DNA of 64,000 bases from Bradyrhizobium diazoefficiens (GTDB lineage: Bacteria > Pseudomonadota > Alphaproteobacteria > Rhizobiales > Xanthobacteraceae). The notes beneath the pieces were generated by a model that saw nothing but the letters and a program-made list of their open reading frames with translations, searched no databases and was not told the origin of the DNA. The position numbers and the translations under genes were made by a program. Within the stretch, counting starts at the first letter, position 1. Every line of letters begins with the position of its first letter. Of the stretch, positions 54,368 to 63,944 are shown one piece after another. The stretch spans positions 372,001-436,000 of the forward strand of contig NZ_JAFCKW010000002.1 in assembly GCF_018129965.1 (NCBI RefSeq), written 5' to 3'.

Positions 54368-55900
54368 TCAGCTCGCTTCCGCCAGCAGCGACAATTGGCG
54401 CGGCTGCTGCTCGGTCTGGGTCTGGTCGGTGAGGTGGGTCGGATAGGCCCCGGTGAAGCAGTGGTCGGAGAACTTCGGATTGGCGGGGTCGCGGCCGGGT
54501 TCGCCCATGGCGCGGTACATGCCGTCGATCGACAGGAAGGCGAGCGAGTCGGCGCCGATGATTTCGCGCATCTCTTCCAGCGAGTGCGTCGCCGCGAGAA
54601 GGCCGCCGCGATCGGGCAGGTCGATGCCGTAATAATCAGGGTAGAGGATCGGCGGCGAGGCGAGACGGAAATGCACTTCCTTCGCGCCGGCATCGCGCAT
54701 CATGCGCACGATCTTCTTCGAGGTGGTGCCGCGCACCAGCGAGTCGTCGATCAGGATGATGCGCTTGCCTTCGATCGCGGCGCGGTTCGCCGAATGCTTC
54801 ATGCGCACGCCGGATTCGCGGATCGCCTGCGTCGGCTGGATGAAGGTGCGGCCGACATAGTGGTTGCGGATGATGCCGAGCTCGAACGGCACGCCGGAAT
54901 GCTGGCTGTAGCCGACCGCGGCGGGAACGCCGGAATCCGGCACCGGCACCACGACGTCAACGGGAACGTGGCTTTCGCGGGCGAGCTGCGCGCCGAAATT
55001 CTTGCGCACCTCGTAGACCGAGCGGCCGTGGACGATGGAATCCGGACGCGAGAAGTAGATGTATTCGAAGATGCAGGGGCGCGGTGCCATCGGCGGGAAC
55101 GGCTTGTGGATGTCCTGGCCGTTCTCGTCGAACACGATGACCTCGCCGGGCTCGATGTCGCGGACGAAGCGCGCGCCGATGATGTCGAGCGCGCAGGTCT
55201 CGGAAGTCAGTATCGGGCAGCCGTCGAGGTCCCCGAGCACCAGCGGACGGATGCCGCGCGGATCGCGCGCGCCGACCAGTTTCTTGTTGGTCAGCGAGAC
55301 CAGCGCGTAGGCGCCCTCGATCTCACGCAGCGCGTCGATGTAGCGCTCGATGAAGCGGCTGCGCCTGGAGCGCGCGACCAAGTGCAGGATCACCTCGGTG
55401 TCGGTGGTCGACTGCATCATCGCGCCGTTCTTCACGAGCTCGCGGCGCAGCGTCAGGCCGTTGGTGAGGTTGCCGTTGTGGGCGACCGCAAGGCCGCCGG
55501 CATTGAGCTCGGCGAACAGCGGCTGGACGTTGCGCAGGATGGTGGCGCCGGTGGTGGAATAGCGGACATGGCCGACCGCCATGGTGCCGGGCAGGCGGTC
55601 AATTACTTCTCGGCGGGAGAAGGTGTCGCCGACGAGGCCGAGGCGGCGTTCGCTGTGAAAGCGGGAGCCATCGTAGGCGACGATGCCGGCCGCTTCCTGG
55701 CCACGGTGCTGAAGCGCGTGGAGGCCGAGGGCGGTGATGGCGGCCGCGTCTGGATGGCCGTAGATGCCGAACACGCCGCATTCCTCGCGCAGCGTATCCC
55801 CCTCCAGGTCGTCCTGCAGCTCGATCGCGTTTGGCCCAGAGAGCCGGTTCAAGTCGAGATCAAGCTGGGCGTCCTGGTCAGGGTGTCGCATCTCGTCCAC
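54368..55900 (-). CDS. purF: Amidophosphoribosyltransferase
   Basis: PurF makes phosphoribosylamine, the first step of de novo purine synthesis. The 510-residue protein has a 40-residue propeptide and then Cys41 in EECGVFGIYG, which becomes the N-terminal nucleophile of the glutaminase domain after cleavage. The PRPP-binding motif IILIDDSLVRGTTS lies near residue 375, and PVPDSGVPAAVGYS precedes it. cvpA is 19 bases upstream, as in other proteobacteria. Confidence 0.97.
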   Translation of the reverse strand: MDEMRHPDQDAQLDLDLNRLSGPNAIELQDDLEGDTLREECGVFGIYGHPDAAAITALGLHALQHRGQEAAGIVAYDGSRFHSERRLGLVGDTFSRREVIDRLPGTMAVGHVRYSTTGATILRNVQPLFAELNAGGLAVAHNGNLTNGLTLRRELVKNGAMMQSTTDTEVILHLVARSRRSRFIERYIDALREIEGAYALVSLTNKKLVGARDPRGIRPLVLGDLDGCPILTSETCALDIIGARFVRDIEPGEVIVFDENGQDIHKPFPPMAPRPCIFEYIYFSRPDSIVHGRSVYEVRKNFGAQLARESHVPVDVVVPVPDSGVPAAVGYSQHSGVPFELGIIRNHYVGRTFIQPTQAIRESGVRMKHSANRAAIEGKRIILIDDSLVRGTTSKKIVRMMRDAGAKEVHFRLASPPILYPDYYGIDLPDRGGLLAATHSLEEMREIIGADSLAFLSIDGMYRAMGEPGRDPANPKFSDHCFTGAYPTHLTDQTQTEQQPRQLSLLAEAS

Positions 55901-55919
55901 GCCTCTCGTTAGGGCCTAA

Positions 55920-56549
55920 TCAACGCGCAGCAGGTTTCTCGATCAGCTTTTTCAGGCTGTCACGAGCCGGTTTGCTGTATCCGTCGGCAGTGCCCGAAGG
56001 CTGCTGCTCGGTATCAGCTTGATCATCATCTGGTTTGTTTTTCTTGAATCTCTTCAAGATGGTGTTCTCGGGGTCATCCGGCAAGAGGGCCATCAGCCAA
56101 TCGCCGGTTCCCTGCAGCACCACGCGGGATTTGGCGCCCGTGACCCAGTCCGGGCGCTGCTTGTCCGGCACCAGCCAGGTGAAGAACAGGAAGGCGACCA
56201 CGACGATCAAAAGCCCGCGAGCGAGGCCGAACAGGAAGCCGAGGGTGCGGTCCAGAGCGCCGATGCGCGAATCCAGGATCATGTCGGAGATCCGGACCGT
56301 GATCACGGACACCACGACCAGGGTACCGACGAACACGCCGGCGACCACGACCACGCTCGCCACCGTGTCGTTGTTGAAATAGGTCTTCGCGGTCGGCAGC
56401 AGCTTCGAGAACGAATACAGCGTCACGATGGCCGCCGCGCCCCAGGCTGCGATCGAGAGGATTTCGCGCATGAAGCCGCGGACCATTGCGAGCAGGCCCG
56501 AAATCAGCATCACACCGAGCAGGATCAGGTCGAGGATGGTTACTGGCAT
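55920..56549 (-). CDS. cvpA: CvpA-family membrane protein
   Basis: The 209-residue protein has four membrane segments and the CvpA pattern TILDLILLGVMLISGLLAMVRGFMREI (split around residue 20), SFSKLLPTAKTY and GALDRTLGFLFGLARGLL. CvpA is needed for colicin V production and envelope tolerance in E. coli; its molecular role is unclear. The position directly upstream of purF is conserved. The C-terminus is a charged tail (KKNKPDDDQADTEQQP). Confidence 0.92.
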   Translation of the reverse strand: MPVTILDLILLGVMLISGLLAMVRGFMREILSIAAWGAAAIVTLYSFSKLLPTAKTYFNNDTVASVVVVAGVFVGTLVVVSVITVRISDMILDSRIGALDRTLGFLFGLARGLLIVVVAFLFFTWLVPDKQRPDWVTGAKSRVVLQGTGDWLMALLPDDPENTILKRFKKNKPDDDQADTEQQPSGTADGYSKPARDSLKKLIEKPAAR

Positions 56550-56716
56550 CGGCTGGTCTGGTCCGCTCGTACTCTCAAAGGTGATCGGCGAATCGGTGCT
56601 TGGCCGCCGCCCTAACTGAGGGCTAGACGACGTTCCCGGCAAGGCCGCAACCACGCAATCCCATGCTGCTTTTGTGACGGGTGTATAGCGGCGGGGACGG
56701 GGGACGTCACCTCCAG

Positions 56717-58174
56717 CTAACCCTCTCCACGGCGGAATCTTGCCGGTGTGGCATTTTTCTCCGCCGATTTCTCTGCCGATCCGCTGGACTCGCCTCGGCG
56801 GGAGCCACGGGCGGCAATCTCGGCCACCAATGTCGTGAGGCTGTTGATTGCGTTCAGCGACAGTCCGGCGTCACCGCCAGCCTCGCCGCGAGCCGATTCG
56901 GGCAACACGGCCCGCTGGAAGCCGAGTTTTGCCGCTTCCTTCAGCCGGGCCGGGGTCTGGGCGACCGGGCGGACCACTCCGGAGAGCGAGATCTCGCCGA
57001 AATAGACCGCGTCGGAGGGTAACTGCGCATTGACCAGCGATGACACCAGTGCCGCAGCGGCAGCAAGGTCAGCCGCCGGCTCGTGGATGCGCAGGCCGCC
57101 TGCAACGTTCAGATAGACGTCGTGCCCCGACAGCTTGACGCCGCAATGGGCCTCCAGCACCGCCAGCACCATCGAGAGCCGGCTGGGGTCCCAGCCGACC
57201 ACCGCGCGCCGCGGCGTGCCGAGCGAAGTCGGGGCGACCAGCGCCTGCAATTCGACCAGAACGGGCCTTGTGCCCTCGATGCCCGCAAAGACCGCGGTGC
57301 CGGGCGTGCCGAGATCGCGCTCGGACAGGAACAGCTCGGACGGGTTGGTGACCTCGCGGAGACCAAGGCCGGTCATCTCGAACACGCCGATTTCGTCGGT
57401 CGGGCCGAAACGGTTCTTCACGGCGCGCAGGATCCGGAATTGCTGCGAGCCTTCGCCCTCGAAGGACATGACCGCATCGACCATGTGCTCGACGACGCGA
57501 GGGCCGGCGATCTGGCCGTCCTTGGTGACGTGGCCGACCAGGATGATGGCGGCGCCGGTCTTCTTGGCAAAGCGTATCAGCGCCTGCGCCGAGGCGCGGA
57601 CCTGGGTGACGGTGCCCGGCGCGGATTCCACCGTGTCGGTCCACATGGTCTGGATCGAGTCGATCACGATGAGGCGCGGGACCGCGCCTTCCGACAGCGT
57701 CGAAACGATGTCTTCCACCGACGTCTCGGCCGCGAGTTGCACCGGCGCGTCCGACAGCCCGAGCCGTTCGGCGCGCAGGCGCACCTGTGCGACCGCCTCT
57801 TCGCCGGAGATGTAGACGACCCGGTGTCCGGCGCGCGCGAGCAGGCTGGTTGCCTGCGTCAGCAGCGTCGACTTGCCGATGCCGGGATCGCCGCCCACCA
57901 GCAGCACCGAGCCGCGGACGAATCCGCCACCGGTGACGCGGTCGAGTTCGGCCATCCCCGAAGACAGGCGCGGCGCGTCGGGGCTCTTGCCGGACAGGCT
58001 CTCCAGCGCAAACGTCCGCCCCTTGCGCTTGGAGCGGATCGAGACCGGCACGCTGCCGGTCGTGTCTTCTTCCGCGAGCGTATTCCATTCGCCGCAGGAC
58101 TCGCACTTGCCCTGCCAGCGGTTATAGGCCGCGCCGCAATTCTGGCAGACGAAGGAAAGCGTGTTCTTGGCCAT
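56717..58174 (-). CDS. radA: DNA repair/recombination protein RadA
   Basis: The 485-residue protein has an N-terminal zinc finger (FVCQNCGAAYNRWQGKCESC), a RecA-like ATPase core (Walker A GGDPGIGKSTLLTQ near residue 97), the RadA motif KNRFGPTDE near 253 and a Lon-type C-terminal domain (HDVYLNVAGGLRIHEPAADL). It drives branch migration in recombination. It is the first gene of the minus-strand group ending at the orphan binding protein. Confidence 0.97.
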   Translation of the reverse strand: MAKNTLSFVCQNCGAAYNRWQGKCESCGEWNTLAEEDTTGSVPVSIRSKRKGRTFALESLSGKSPDAPRLSSGMAELDRVTGGGFVRGSVLLVGGDPGIGKSTLLTQATSLLARAGHRVVYISGEEAVAQVRLRAERLGLSDAPVQLAAETSVEDIVSTLSEGAVPRLIVIDSIQTMWTDTVESAPGTVTQVRASAQALIRFAKKTGAAIILVGHVTKDGQIAGPRVVEHMVDAVMSFEGEGSQQFRILRAVKNRFGPTDEIGVFEMTGLGLREVTNPSELFLSERDLGTPGTAVFAGIEGTRPVLVELQALVAPTSLGTPRRAVVGWDPSRLSMVLAVLEAHCGVKLSGHDVYLNVAGGLRIHEPAADLAAAAALVSSLVNAQLPSDAVYFGEISLSGVVRPVAQTPARLKEAAKLGFQRAVLPESARGEAGGDAGLSLNAINSLTTLVAEIAARGSRRGESSGSAEKSAEKNATPARFRRGEG

Positions 58175-58383
58175 GGGGACAGCGAGCCTGGGAGGTGGAT
58201 GTGTCGATCGCGTGGAACGATGGTCGAGCGTGCAACCGCCAGCCGGTCACACCGCCCCAGTTAGCGCAATTCATCGCAATAGATACACACTTTGTTAGCC
58301 GTACAATCCCGTGCCGCCCCCGACTTTGCCAAATCTTAGAGGACTCCGGTCCAGTTTTGGAACCGTTCGGGGTGGCGAAAAAA

Positions 58384-59541
58384 ATGAAGGTAATCCTGCG
58401 GATATTGCTGACTGCGAGCATTGTCTTCGGAGTACTCACGCCGATCGGCTGTGTTGTCGCCGCCGATGCAAGACGTCTCAACATCGTCTTCGTGAATCCA
58501 GGCAAGACCGGCGAGGTCTTCTGGGACATGGTCGCGCAGAGCATGCAGGCCGCCGGCCGCCGGCTCGACGCGAATGTCGAAGTGCTCACCAGTGAGCGCA
58601 ACTACCGCACCATGCAGGAGCTTGGGCTTGGCGTGGTCGCCCGCACCGATAAGCCGGACTTCCTGATTCTGTCGAACGAGGAATCCGCTGCCGTCCCCAT
58701 CCTGCAGGCGGCCGAAGCCGCCGGTGTCAAGACGCTGCTGTTGTCGAACACGCTGATCGGCGACGATGCGGCGCGTCTCGGAGCGCCGCGCCAAATCCTC
58801 AAGACCTGGCTCGGGGATATCACCGCCGATCTGCGGAACGCGGGCGTCCGGATGGCCGATGCCCTGATCCAGGCGGCGCGTGCCGAGAAATGGCAGAGCC
58901 CTGACGGCAAGATCCACATTCTCGGCATCGGCGGCGACGAAATCACGCCGGCCTCGATCGCCCGAAATAACGGGCTGCAGCTCGCGGTCGCGGCCGCGCC
59001 TGACGTGGTCGTGGACAGGATGCTGTTCGCCAACTGGACGCAGTCCGAAGCCGAGCAGGTCACGGCGAATTATCTGAGCTGGGCCACCCGCAAGGGAATT
59101 CGGCCCGCCGGCATCTGGGCCGGCAACGATCCGATGGCGCTGGGAGCCATCAAGGCCGCTTCGGCCGCAGGCCTGGCCCCGGGCCGGGACATCCAGGTGG
59201 TCGGTCTCAACTGGTCCGAGGACGCGCTGCGCGCGGTCGGGGCGGACCGTCTGCTGATGACGGATGGCGGCCACTTCCTGCTCGGCGGCTGGTCGATCGT
59301 GTTGTTGCGAGACTACGCCGATGGCTGCGATTTCGCAGCCGCTTCCCCGCATGTCGAGGTCCAGGCGGCTGCGATCACGCGCGCCAACCTGGCCGCGGTC
59401 GGCGATCTCATCAAAACCCGCGCCTTCGACCGGATCGACTTCACACGGTTCAGGGCGAAGGCGGGACGCTGCGGCAGATACGATTTTTCCATCGATGAGC
59501 TGATCTCGTCCCTGGCGCCCGTGCAAGGTACCGCTGACTGA
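58384..59541 (+). CDS. Periplasmic-binding protein of sensor type (type I fold)
   Basis: The 385-residue protein has a signal peptide, possibly a lipoprotein signal (IGCVVAADA near residues 22-30), and a type I periplasmic-binding fold like sugar and autoinducer-binding proteins: LNIVFVNPGKTGEVFWDMVA, LILSNEESAAVPILQAAE and IWAGNDPMALGAIKA. No ABC transporter genes are adjacent. Its stop overlaps the start of a membrane GGDEF-EAL gene (TGATG), which suggests it is the ligand sensor for that enzyme, as LuxP is for LuxQ. Confidence 0.85.
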   Translation: MKVILRILLTASIVFGVLTPIGCVVAADARRLNIVFVNPGKTGEVFWDMVAQSMQAAGRRLDANVEVLTSERNYRTMQELGLGVVARTDKPDFLILSNEESAAVPILQAAEAAGVKTLLLSNTLIGDDAARLGAPRQILKTWLGDITADLRNAGVRMADALIQAARAEKWQSPDGKIHILGIGGDEITPASIARNNGLQLAVAAAPDVVVDRMLFANWTQSEAEQVTANYLSWATRKGIRPAGIWAGNDPMALGAIKAASAAGLAPGRDIQVVGLNWSEDALRAVGADRLLMTDGGHFLLGGWSIVLLRDYADGCDFAAASPHVEVQAAAITRANLAAVGDLIKTRAFDRIDFTRFRAKAGRCGRYDFSIDELISSLAPVQGTAD

Positions 59542-61610
59542 TGCGAACCCGTCATGACATGACCGATCCGGTGCGCAAAGAGCAGGCGTCGCCTTCTCGT
59601 TCGCGCTCGGTGCTTCGGGCGATGATCTGGGCGACGGTGCCTGTGTTGCTGTTGGTGCAGTTGCTCGCTTCCGCCGGCGTCGAGGTCTCGAGCTTCTGGT
59701 CGCAGATCAGGCAGCTCGACGCCCGCATGACCCGCGTCGCCGAAAGCCGCGCCGAGCTGATCGCCGAGCCGCTTTGGAAAATGCGTTACGACCAGGTCAG
59801 AAGCGTGCTCAACGAGATCATGCACGACGAGACGATTGCCGCAGCGGCAGTCTATGACGACACCGGCATTGCGATCGCCCGCGTGGTGGCGCGTCCAGCG
59901 GATCAGACCGTCGCAGAAGTGTCGCGTCCGATCAACTATCGCAACGGCAACATCGCCGTTCAGGCCGGCCGGATAGCGATCGCGTATTCGTATGCGAACG
60001 TCTATGCCGATACGGGCAGCCAATTGATGCTGATGACGGTCGTCGGCCTGCTCGCAACGTTTGCCACGGTGGTTGCTTTGCGGATTTCCGCCGATATCTT
60101 CATCGGCAAGCCGCTGGCGGCGATCATGTCCGCGATCCAGCGCAGCAAGCAGGACGGCCGCGCATATCCGGCCGACATCAAATCCTCGAATGAATTCGGC
60201 CAACTGGCGCGTGCCTTCAATTCCATGCAGCACACGACGACGGGTGCGCTCGACCGGCTCGGCCATATGGCCTCCCACGACCCGCTCACGGGGCTACCCA
60301 ATCGGCGCTCGCTGTCCGAGCGTCTGGCCACGTTGAGCAACGATGCCCGCTCGGCGGACTCCCTGATTGCGTTCTGCTTCATCGATCTCGATGACTTCAA
60401 GGGAATCAACGATACCTTCGGCCATGATTCCGGCGACAAGTTTCTTGTGCACATCTCCGAGCGCCTTCGTGAGGCGGTCGGGCCGCAGGACTGGGTGGCA
60501 CGGCTCGGCGGCGACGAATTCGTCGTTATCCGTCCCGAGGTCGGCAACGCAGCAGCCGCGCAGGCATTTGCGGGCCTGTTGCTGAATGCGATCTCCCAGC
60601 CGATCCGGCTGCATGATAAGCAGGTCGTTCCGCGCGCCAGCATAGGCCTTGCCGTGCGCCGTGCCGGCGATCCCGAGCTTTCGCACCTGCCGGCGCTCGC
60701 CGACATCGCGCTCTACCATGCCAAGACCAAGGCGCCCGGCACCGTTGCTGTGCTCGACGAAGCGCTTCAGCGCGACTATCGCCGCTGCCGGGATCTCGAA
60801 CTCGCCATTCCCGCAGGGTTCGCCGAGAGGCAGTTCGAAGTCTGGTACCAGAGCCTGGTCGATCTGGAGAGCCAGTCGGTCGTCGGCCTCGAGGCGCTCA
60901 TTCGCTGGCGCCATCCCGAGCATGGCGTCATCGGGCCCGGCGAGTTCCTGCCGCTGATCGAGCGCAGCGGCAGCAACGCGCGGCTGACGCGTTATGTGCT
61001 GACGGATGCCTGCGGCGCGCTGCAGCGCCTGGCGTTTGCGGGCAGACCGGATATCCGGATTGCGATCAACCTTCCGCCATCCGAGCTCGCCGACCATTCG
61101 CTCGCTGCGGAGTTGAGCGAGACCTGCGCGCGCTTCGGTGTCTCCGCAACGATGCTGGAGCTCGAGATCACCGAAGGCTCGCTGATCAACAACATCGCAA
61201 GCGCCTCCGAGACGCTGCATCGTCTGCGCCGACTCGGCGCGACCATCGCACTCGACGATTTCGGCACGGGCTACAGCTCGCTCGCCCATCTCAGGCGCTT
61301 CCCGCTGGACAAGGTCAAGATCGACAAGGCCTTCATCAGCGAGATTCCCGGCAGCGAGGAGGACAAGGCCATCGTCGGCGTCATCGCATCGCTCGCCGGC
61401 ACCTTGGGGCTCACGCTGGTCGCCGAAGGCATCGAGCGGGCCGAGCAGGCGCAAGCCATGCGCGAGATGGGCGTGAGGCTCGGGCAGGGCTTTCTCTATC
61501 ACCGGCCGCAGCCGCTCGCGGCCCTGCTGCAATGGCTAGCGGAACAGGCGGCGCAAGACAGCCGCGTCCTCGCCGACAGCCCGTCGATCGCGCCCGAAAT
61601 TGCTGCCTGA
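59541..61610 (+). CDS. Membrane GGDEF-EAL protein (c-di-GMP synthase/phosphodiesterase)
   Basis: The 689-residue protein has two membrane helices (about 27-47 and 157-178) enclosing a periplasmic domain of 110 residues, a HAMP-like linker (about 180-232), GGDEF (RLGGDEFVV near 322) and EAL (VGLEALIRW near 450). GGDEF is intact but lacks the RxxD inhibitory site (GPQD instead). EAL key positions are present: EAL, INLPP, EITEG, DDFGTGYSS, KIDKAFI, EGIE. It can both make and break c-di-GMP. It overlaps the periplasmic-binding gene. Confidence 0.94.
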   Translation: MRTRHDMTDPVRKEQASPSRSRSVLRAMIWATVPVLLLVQLLASAGVEVSSFWSQIRQLDARMTRVAESRAELIAEPLWKMRYDQVRSVLNEIMHDETIAAAAVYDDTGIAIARVVARPADQTVAEVSRPINYRNGNIAVQAGRIAIAYSYANVYADTGSQLMLMTVVGLLATFATVVALRISADIFIGKPLAAIMSAIQRSKQDGRAYPADIKSSNEFGQLARAFNSMQHTTTGALDRLGHMASHDPLTGLPNRRSLSERLATLSNDARSADSLIAFCFIDLDDFKGINDTFGHDSGDKFLVHISERLREAVGPQDWVARLGGDEFVVIRPEVGNAAAAQAFAGLLLNAISQPIRLHDKQVVPRASIGLAVRRAGDPELSHLPALADIALYHAKTKAPGTVAVLDEALQRDYRRCRDLELAIPAGFAERQFEVWYQSLVDLESQSVVGLEALIRWRHPEHGVIGPGEFLPLIERSGSNARLTRYVLTDACGALQRLAFAGRPDIRIAINLPPSELADHSLAAELSETCARFGVSATMLELEITEGSLINNIASASETLHRLRRLGATIALDDFGTGYSSLAHLRRFPLDKVKIDKAFISEIPGSEEDKAIVGVIASLAGTLGLTLVAEGIERAEQAQAMREMGVRLGQGFLYHRPQPLAALLQWLAEQAAQDSRVLADSPSIAPEIAA

Positions 61611-61616
61611 GCCAGA

Positions 61617-62348
61617 TTACGACCGCGTCGCATTCCAGAGCATGGATAGCCCTCCCGCGATCATGATCGCGTCCATCACCACACGAAACATCTCCGGCTT
61701 CAGATGCACAACGAAGCGCCTGGCGATGAAGGCGCCTGACATCAGCGAGGAGCCGGCGATCAGGCCCTTGAGGAAGACGTCGCCGGTCAGTGCGCCGAAG
61801 CGCTCGAAGGTCACAGACTTCGCAAAATAGAGCCCGAGCGAGGAAGCGGCTTCGGTGGCGAGGAAAGCGCCCTTGCTGAGCCCGTAGAACAGGAACAGCG
61901 GCACGCTGAGCGGGCCGGTCGAGACCACGATGCCGGTGAGATAGCCGATGATCGCTCCGCCGGTCGCAAGATGCCAGAGATTGGCCTTGAGGTCGTGCCG
62001 CGCCAGCCAGTGCCGCACCGGCACCATCGCGATGAGGAAGATACCGATCGCGAGATCGACGGCATGCGAGGGCAGCGCCAGCAGCGTTCTCGCCCCGAGC
62101 GCGGCGGCGGGAATGCCGGTCAACGAATAGGCCGCGCAGGCCCGCCAGTCGACCTCGCGCCACCAGGCCAGGATGCGCGAAAAATTCGCCATCACGGACG
62201 CCACCGCCATGATCGGCACGGCCTCCTTCGGCCCATACGCGTAGACCAGCACCGGCATCAGCATGATCGACGAGCCCGTGCCGACGATGCCCGAGATGAT
62301 GCCGGCGAGCAGCCCGACGCTGAGGACGAAGAGAAAGGCCAAGGGCAA
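61617..62348 (-). CDS. TauE/SafE-family permease (second copy)
   Basis: The protein has about eight membrane segments and the family signature LLAGIISGIVGTGSSIMLMP near the N-terminus, and in the second half GYLTGIVVSTGPLSVPLFLF. The start is uncertain: the frame is open far upstream, and TTG codons at 62348 or 62342 (with GGGAG before them) give about 243 residues without the unrelated N-terminal part. It is convergent with the GGDEF-EAL gene and differs from the TauE-like gene at 31578. Confidence 0.85.
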   Translation of the reverse strand: MPLAFLFVLSVGLLAGIISGIVGTGSSIMLMPVLVYAYGPKEAVPIMAVASVMANFSRILAWWREVDWRACAAYSLTGIPAAALGARTLLALPSHAVDLAIGIFLIAMVPVRHWLARHDLKANLWHLATGGAIIGYLTGIVVSTGPLSVPLFLFYGLSKGAFLATEAASSLGLYFAKSVTFERFGALTGDVFLKGLIAGSSLMSGAFIARRFVVHLKPEMFRVVMDAIMIAGGLSMLWNATRS

Positions 62349-62529
62349 GGCTCCCGGAATCGGGCCGAGTTTAGCCAAAAGAGGTGGTAAGGCGAATGGC
62401 TGCGCCCGTTGGGCCGTGGTTAAGCGCCGGTTCCGAGCCGTCTGCCAATCCGACCCGTTCGGCGACCTGCCCCTTAGAATTTGAAGCGTATTGATCGGAG
62501 CGTCCGCCCCCAGGACTTTGAGGTCCGTG

Positions 62530-62850
62530 ATGCCCGACCGCCCGTCCTTCTCCGCGCTCGACCGCCATGCGGTCCTCGGCGGATCCGACAACGGCTTTCC
62601 CTGGTACGCCGGTGCGATGCTCGCGGTGGAAGCCAGTGAAGTGGTGCGGCTGCGCTGCGAGAAACTCGGCCATGGCGACGAGGCTGCCGCGCAGGAGGCC
62701 ATGCTGATGGTCAGCGAGAAGATCGCGGCCGCCTTCGAGGCGGCAGCAAGCCTGCTGGCCGGGGCAACGCCGGGGACCATCGTCCAGCGCTATCGCGAGC
62801 ACGTGGCCGCGAATGCCAGGCGGCTATCCGCGAACGAGCTCCGTGAATGA
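62530..62850 (+). CDS. Small conserved-looking helical protein, unknown function
   Basis: The 106-residue protein reads DRHAVLGGSDNGFPWYAGAM near the start, then a mostly helical part with VSEKIAAAFEAAASLLAGAT and a basic helix TIVQRYREHVAANARRLSAN. No domain is recognised. The ATG at 62530 is chosen (GAGG nine bases before it); one at 62491 is 13 codons earlier. It lies between two minus-strand genes. Confidence 0.6.
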   Translation: MPDRPSFSALDRHAVLGGSDNGFPWYAGAMLAVEASEVVRLRCEKLGHGDEAAAQEAMLMVSEKIAAAFEAAASLLAGATPGTIVQRYREHVAANARRLSANELRE

Positions 62851-62901
62851 TTGCTGCTGGCAGGCAGCATGTCGCAGCAGGAGCCGGCGACCGGATCAAC
62901 G

Positions 62902-63672
62902 TTATTTCAGCACCACCCACGCCGGCGCATGATCGCTCGCGCCATCCTCGCCGCGAACCTTCTTGTCGACGCCGGCCTTCGTCAGCCGTGAGACGAGGGC
63001 AGGGCTGAGCAGGAGATGGTCGAGCCGCAGGCCGGCATCACGCGGCCAGCGGTTCCGCTTGTAGTCCCAGAACGTGTAGATCCGTTGCTGCGGATTGAGT
63101 TCCCGGATCGCATCGCACCAGCCTTGTGCGACCAGTGACGCAAGGGCCGCGCGGCTCTTCGGCTGGATCAGTGCATCCTTGTCCCACGACCGTGTCGGAT
63201 AGATGTCGATCTCATCAGGCGCCACGTTGAAGTCGCCGGCGAGCACCACGGGCAGATCCTGCTTGATGAGCGTCTTGGCATGGCGCTTGAGGCGCGCAAA
63301 CCAGTCGAGCTTGTAGTCGAATTTCGGCCCCGGCTGCGGATTGCCGTTCGGCAGATAAATGCTCGAGACGATGATTCCGCGCACCGCAGCCTCGATGTAG
63401 CGGGCTTCGAGGTCGCCCGGTTTTCCCGGCAAGCGATCGCGGGTGAGAATCGGCTGGGCGTTTCGGGCCAGGATGGCGACGCCGTTCCACGTCTTCTGTC
63501 CACGCCACACGGCGCCGTAGCCGGCCCTTTCGATCGCGTCTGCGGGAAATTCGCCGTCACTTGCCTTCAGTTCCTGAAGCGCGACGACATCAGGCTTTGC
63601 CGCGCGCATCCATGCCAACAGATTGGGCAGGCGACGATTGATGTTGTTGATGTTGAATGTCGCAATCTTCAT
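62902..63672 (-). CDS. xthA: Exonuclease III (AP endonuclease)
   Basis: The 256-residue protein is the EEP-fold apurinic-site endonuclease of base-excision repair. Catalytic motifs are NINNINRR near residue 7, LQELKASDGEFP (metal-binding Glu), the Tyr and Asp of YLPNGNP and GDFNVAPDEID, and LRLDHLLLS with final SDHAPAWVVL (Asp and His). No signal peptide is present. It is divergent from the small secreted gene downstream. Confidence 0.95.
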   Translation of the reverse strand: MKIATFNINNINRRLPNLLAWMRAAKPDVVALQELKASDGEFPADAIERAGYGAVWRGQKTWNGVAILARNAQPILTRDRLPGKPGDLEARYIEAAVRGIIVSSIYLPNGNPQPGPKFDYKLDWFARLKRHAKTLIKQDLPVVLAGDFNVAPDEIDIYPTRSWDKDALIQPKSRAALASLVAQGWCDAIRELNPQQRIYTFWDYKRNRWPRDAGLRLDHLLLSPALVSRLTKAGVDKKVRGEDGASDHAPAWVVLK

Positions 63673-63711
63673 GTAGAGCTGGAGCTTCCACCTTCCGACA
63701 CCGGAGTTACA

Positions 63712-63933
63712 ATGTCCAAGTTGAAGTTTGCTGCTTTCGTCGTCGTTGCCGCGATCTCCGGAGCGGCTTCGGCACAATCCTCCGATCCGCGCGGTGCGTG
63801 CAAGGCGGACTATGACAAATTCTGCGCCGGAATCACGCCGGGCGGCGGCAAGGTCATCGCCTGCCTCGACGCCAAGCGCGATCAGCTCAGCGCGTCCTGC
63901 AAGACGGCGCTCGACAGCCGGAAGAAGAAGTAA
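63712..63933 (+). CDS. Small secreted cysteine-rich protein
   Basis: The 73-residue protein has a clear signal peptide (residues 1-21, ending GAASA) and a mature part with four cysteines in GACKADYDKFCAG and IACLDAKRDQLSASC, the repeat found in cysteine-rich (Cys_rich_FGFR-type) proteins. It should form two disulfides in the periplasm. Its function is unknown. CCGGAG precedes the ATG at 63712. Confidence 0.8.
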   Translation: MSKLKFAAFVVVAAISGAASAQSSDPRGACKADYDKFCAGITPGGGKVIACLDAKRDQLSASCKTALDSRKKK

Positions 63934-63944
63934 GCGGCTGACAA

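Noticed and set aside
54170..55912. 580-codon open frame on the plus strand
   Set aside because: It is antisense to purF, with no start signal or domain.
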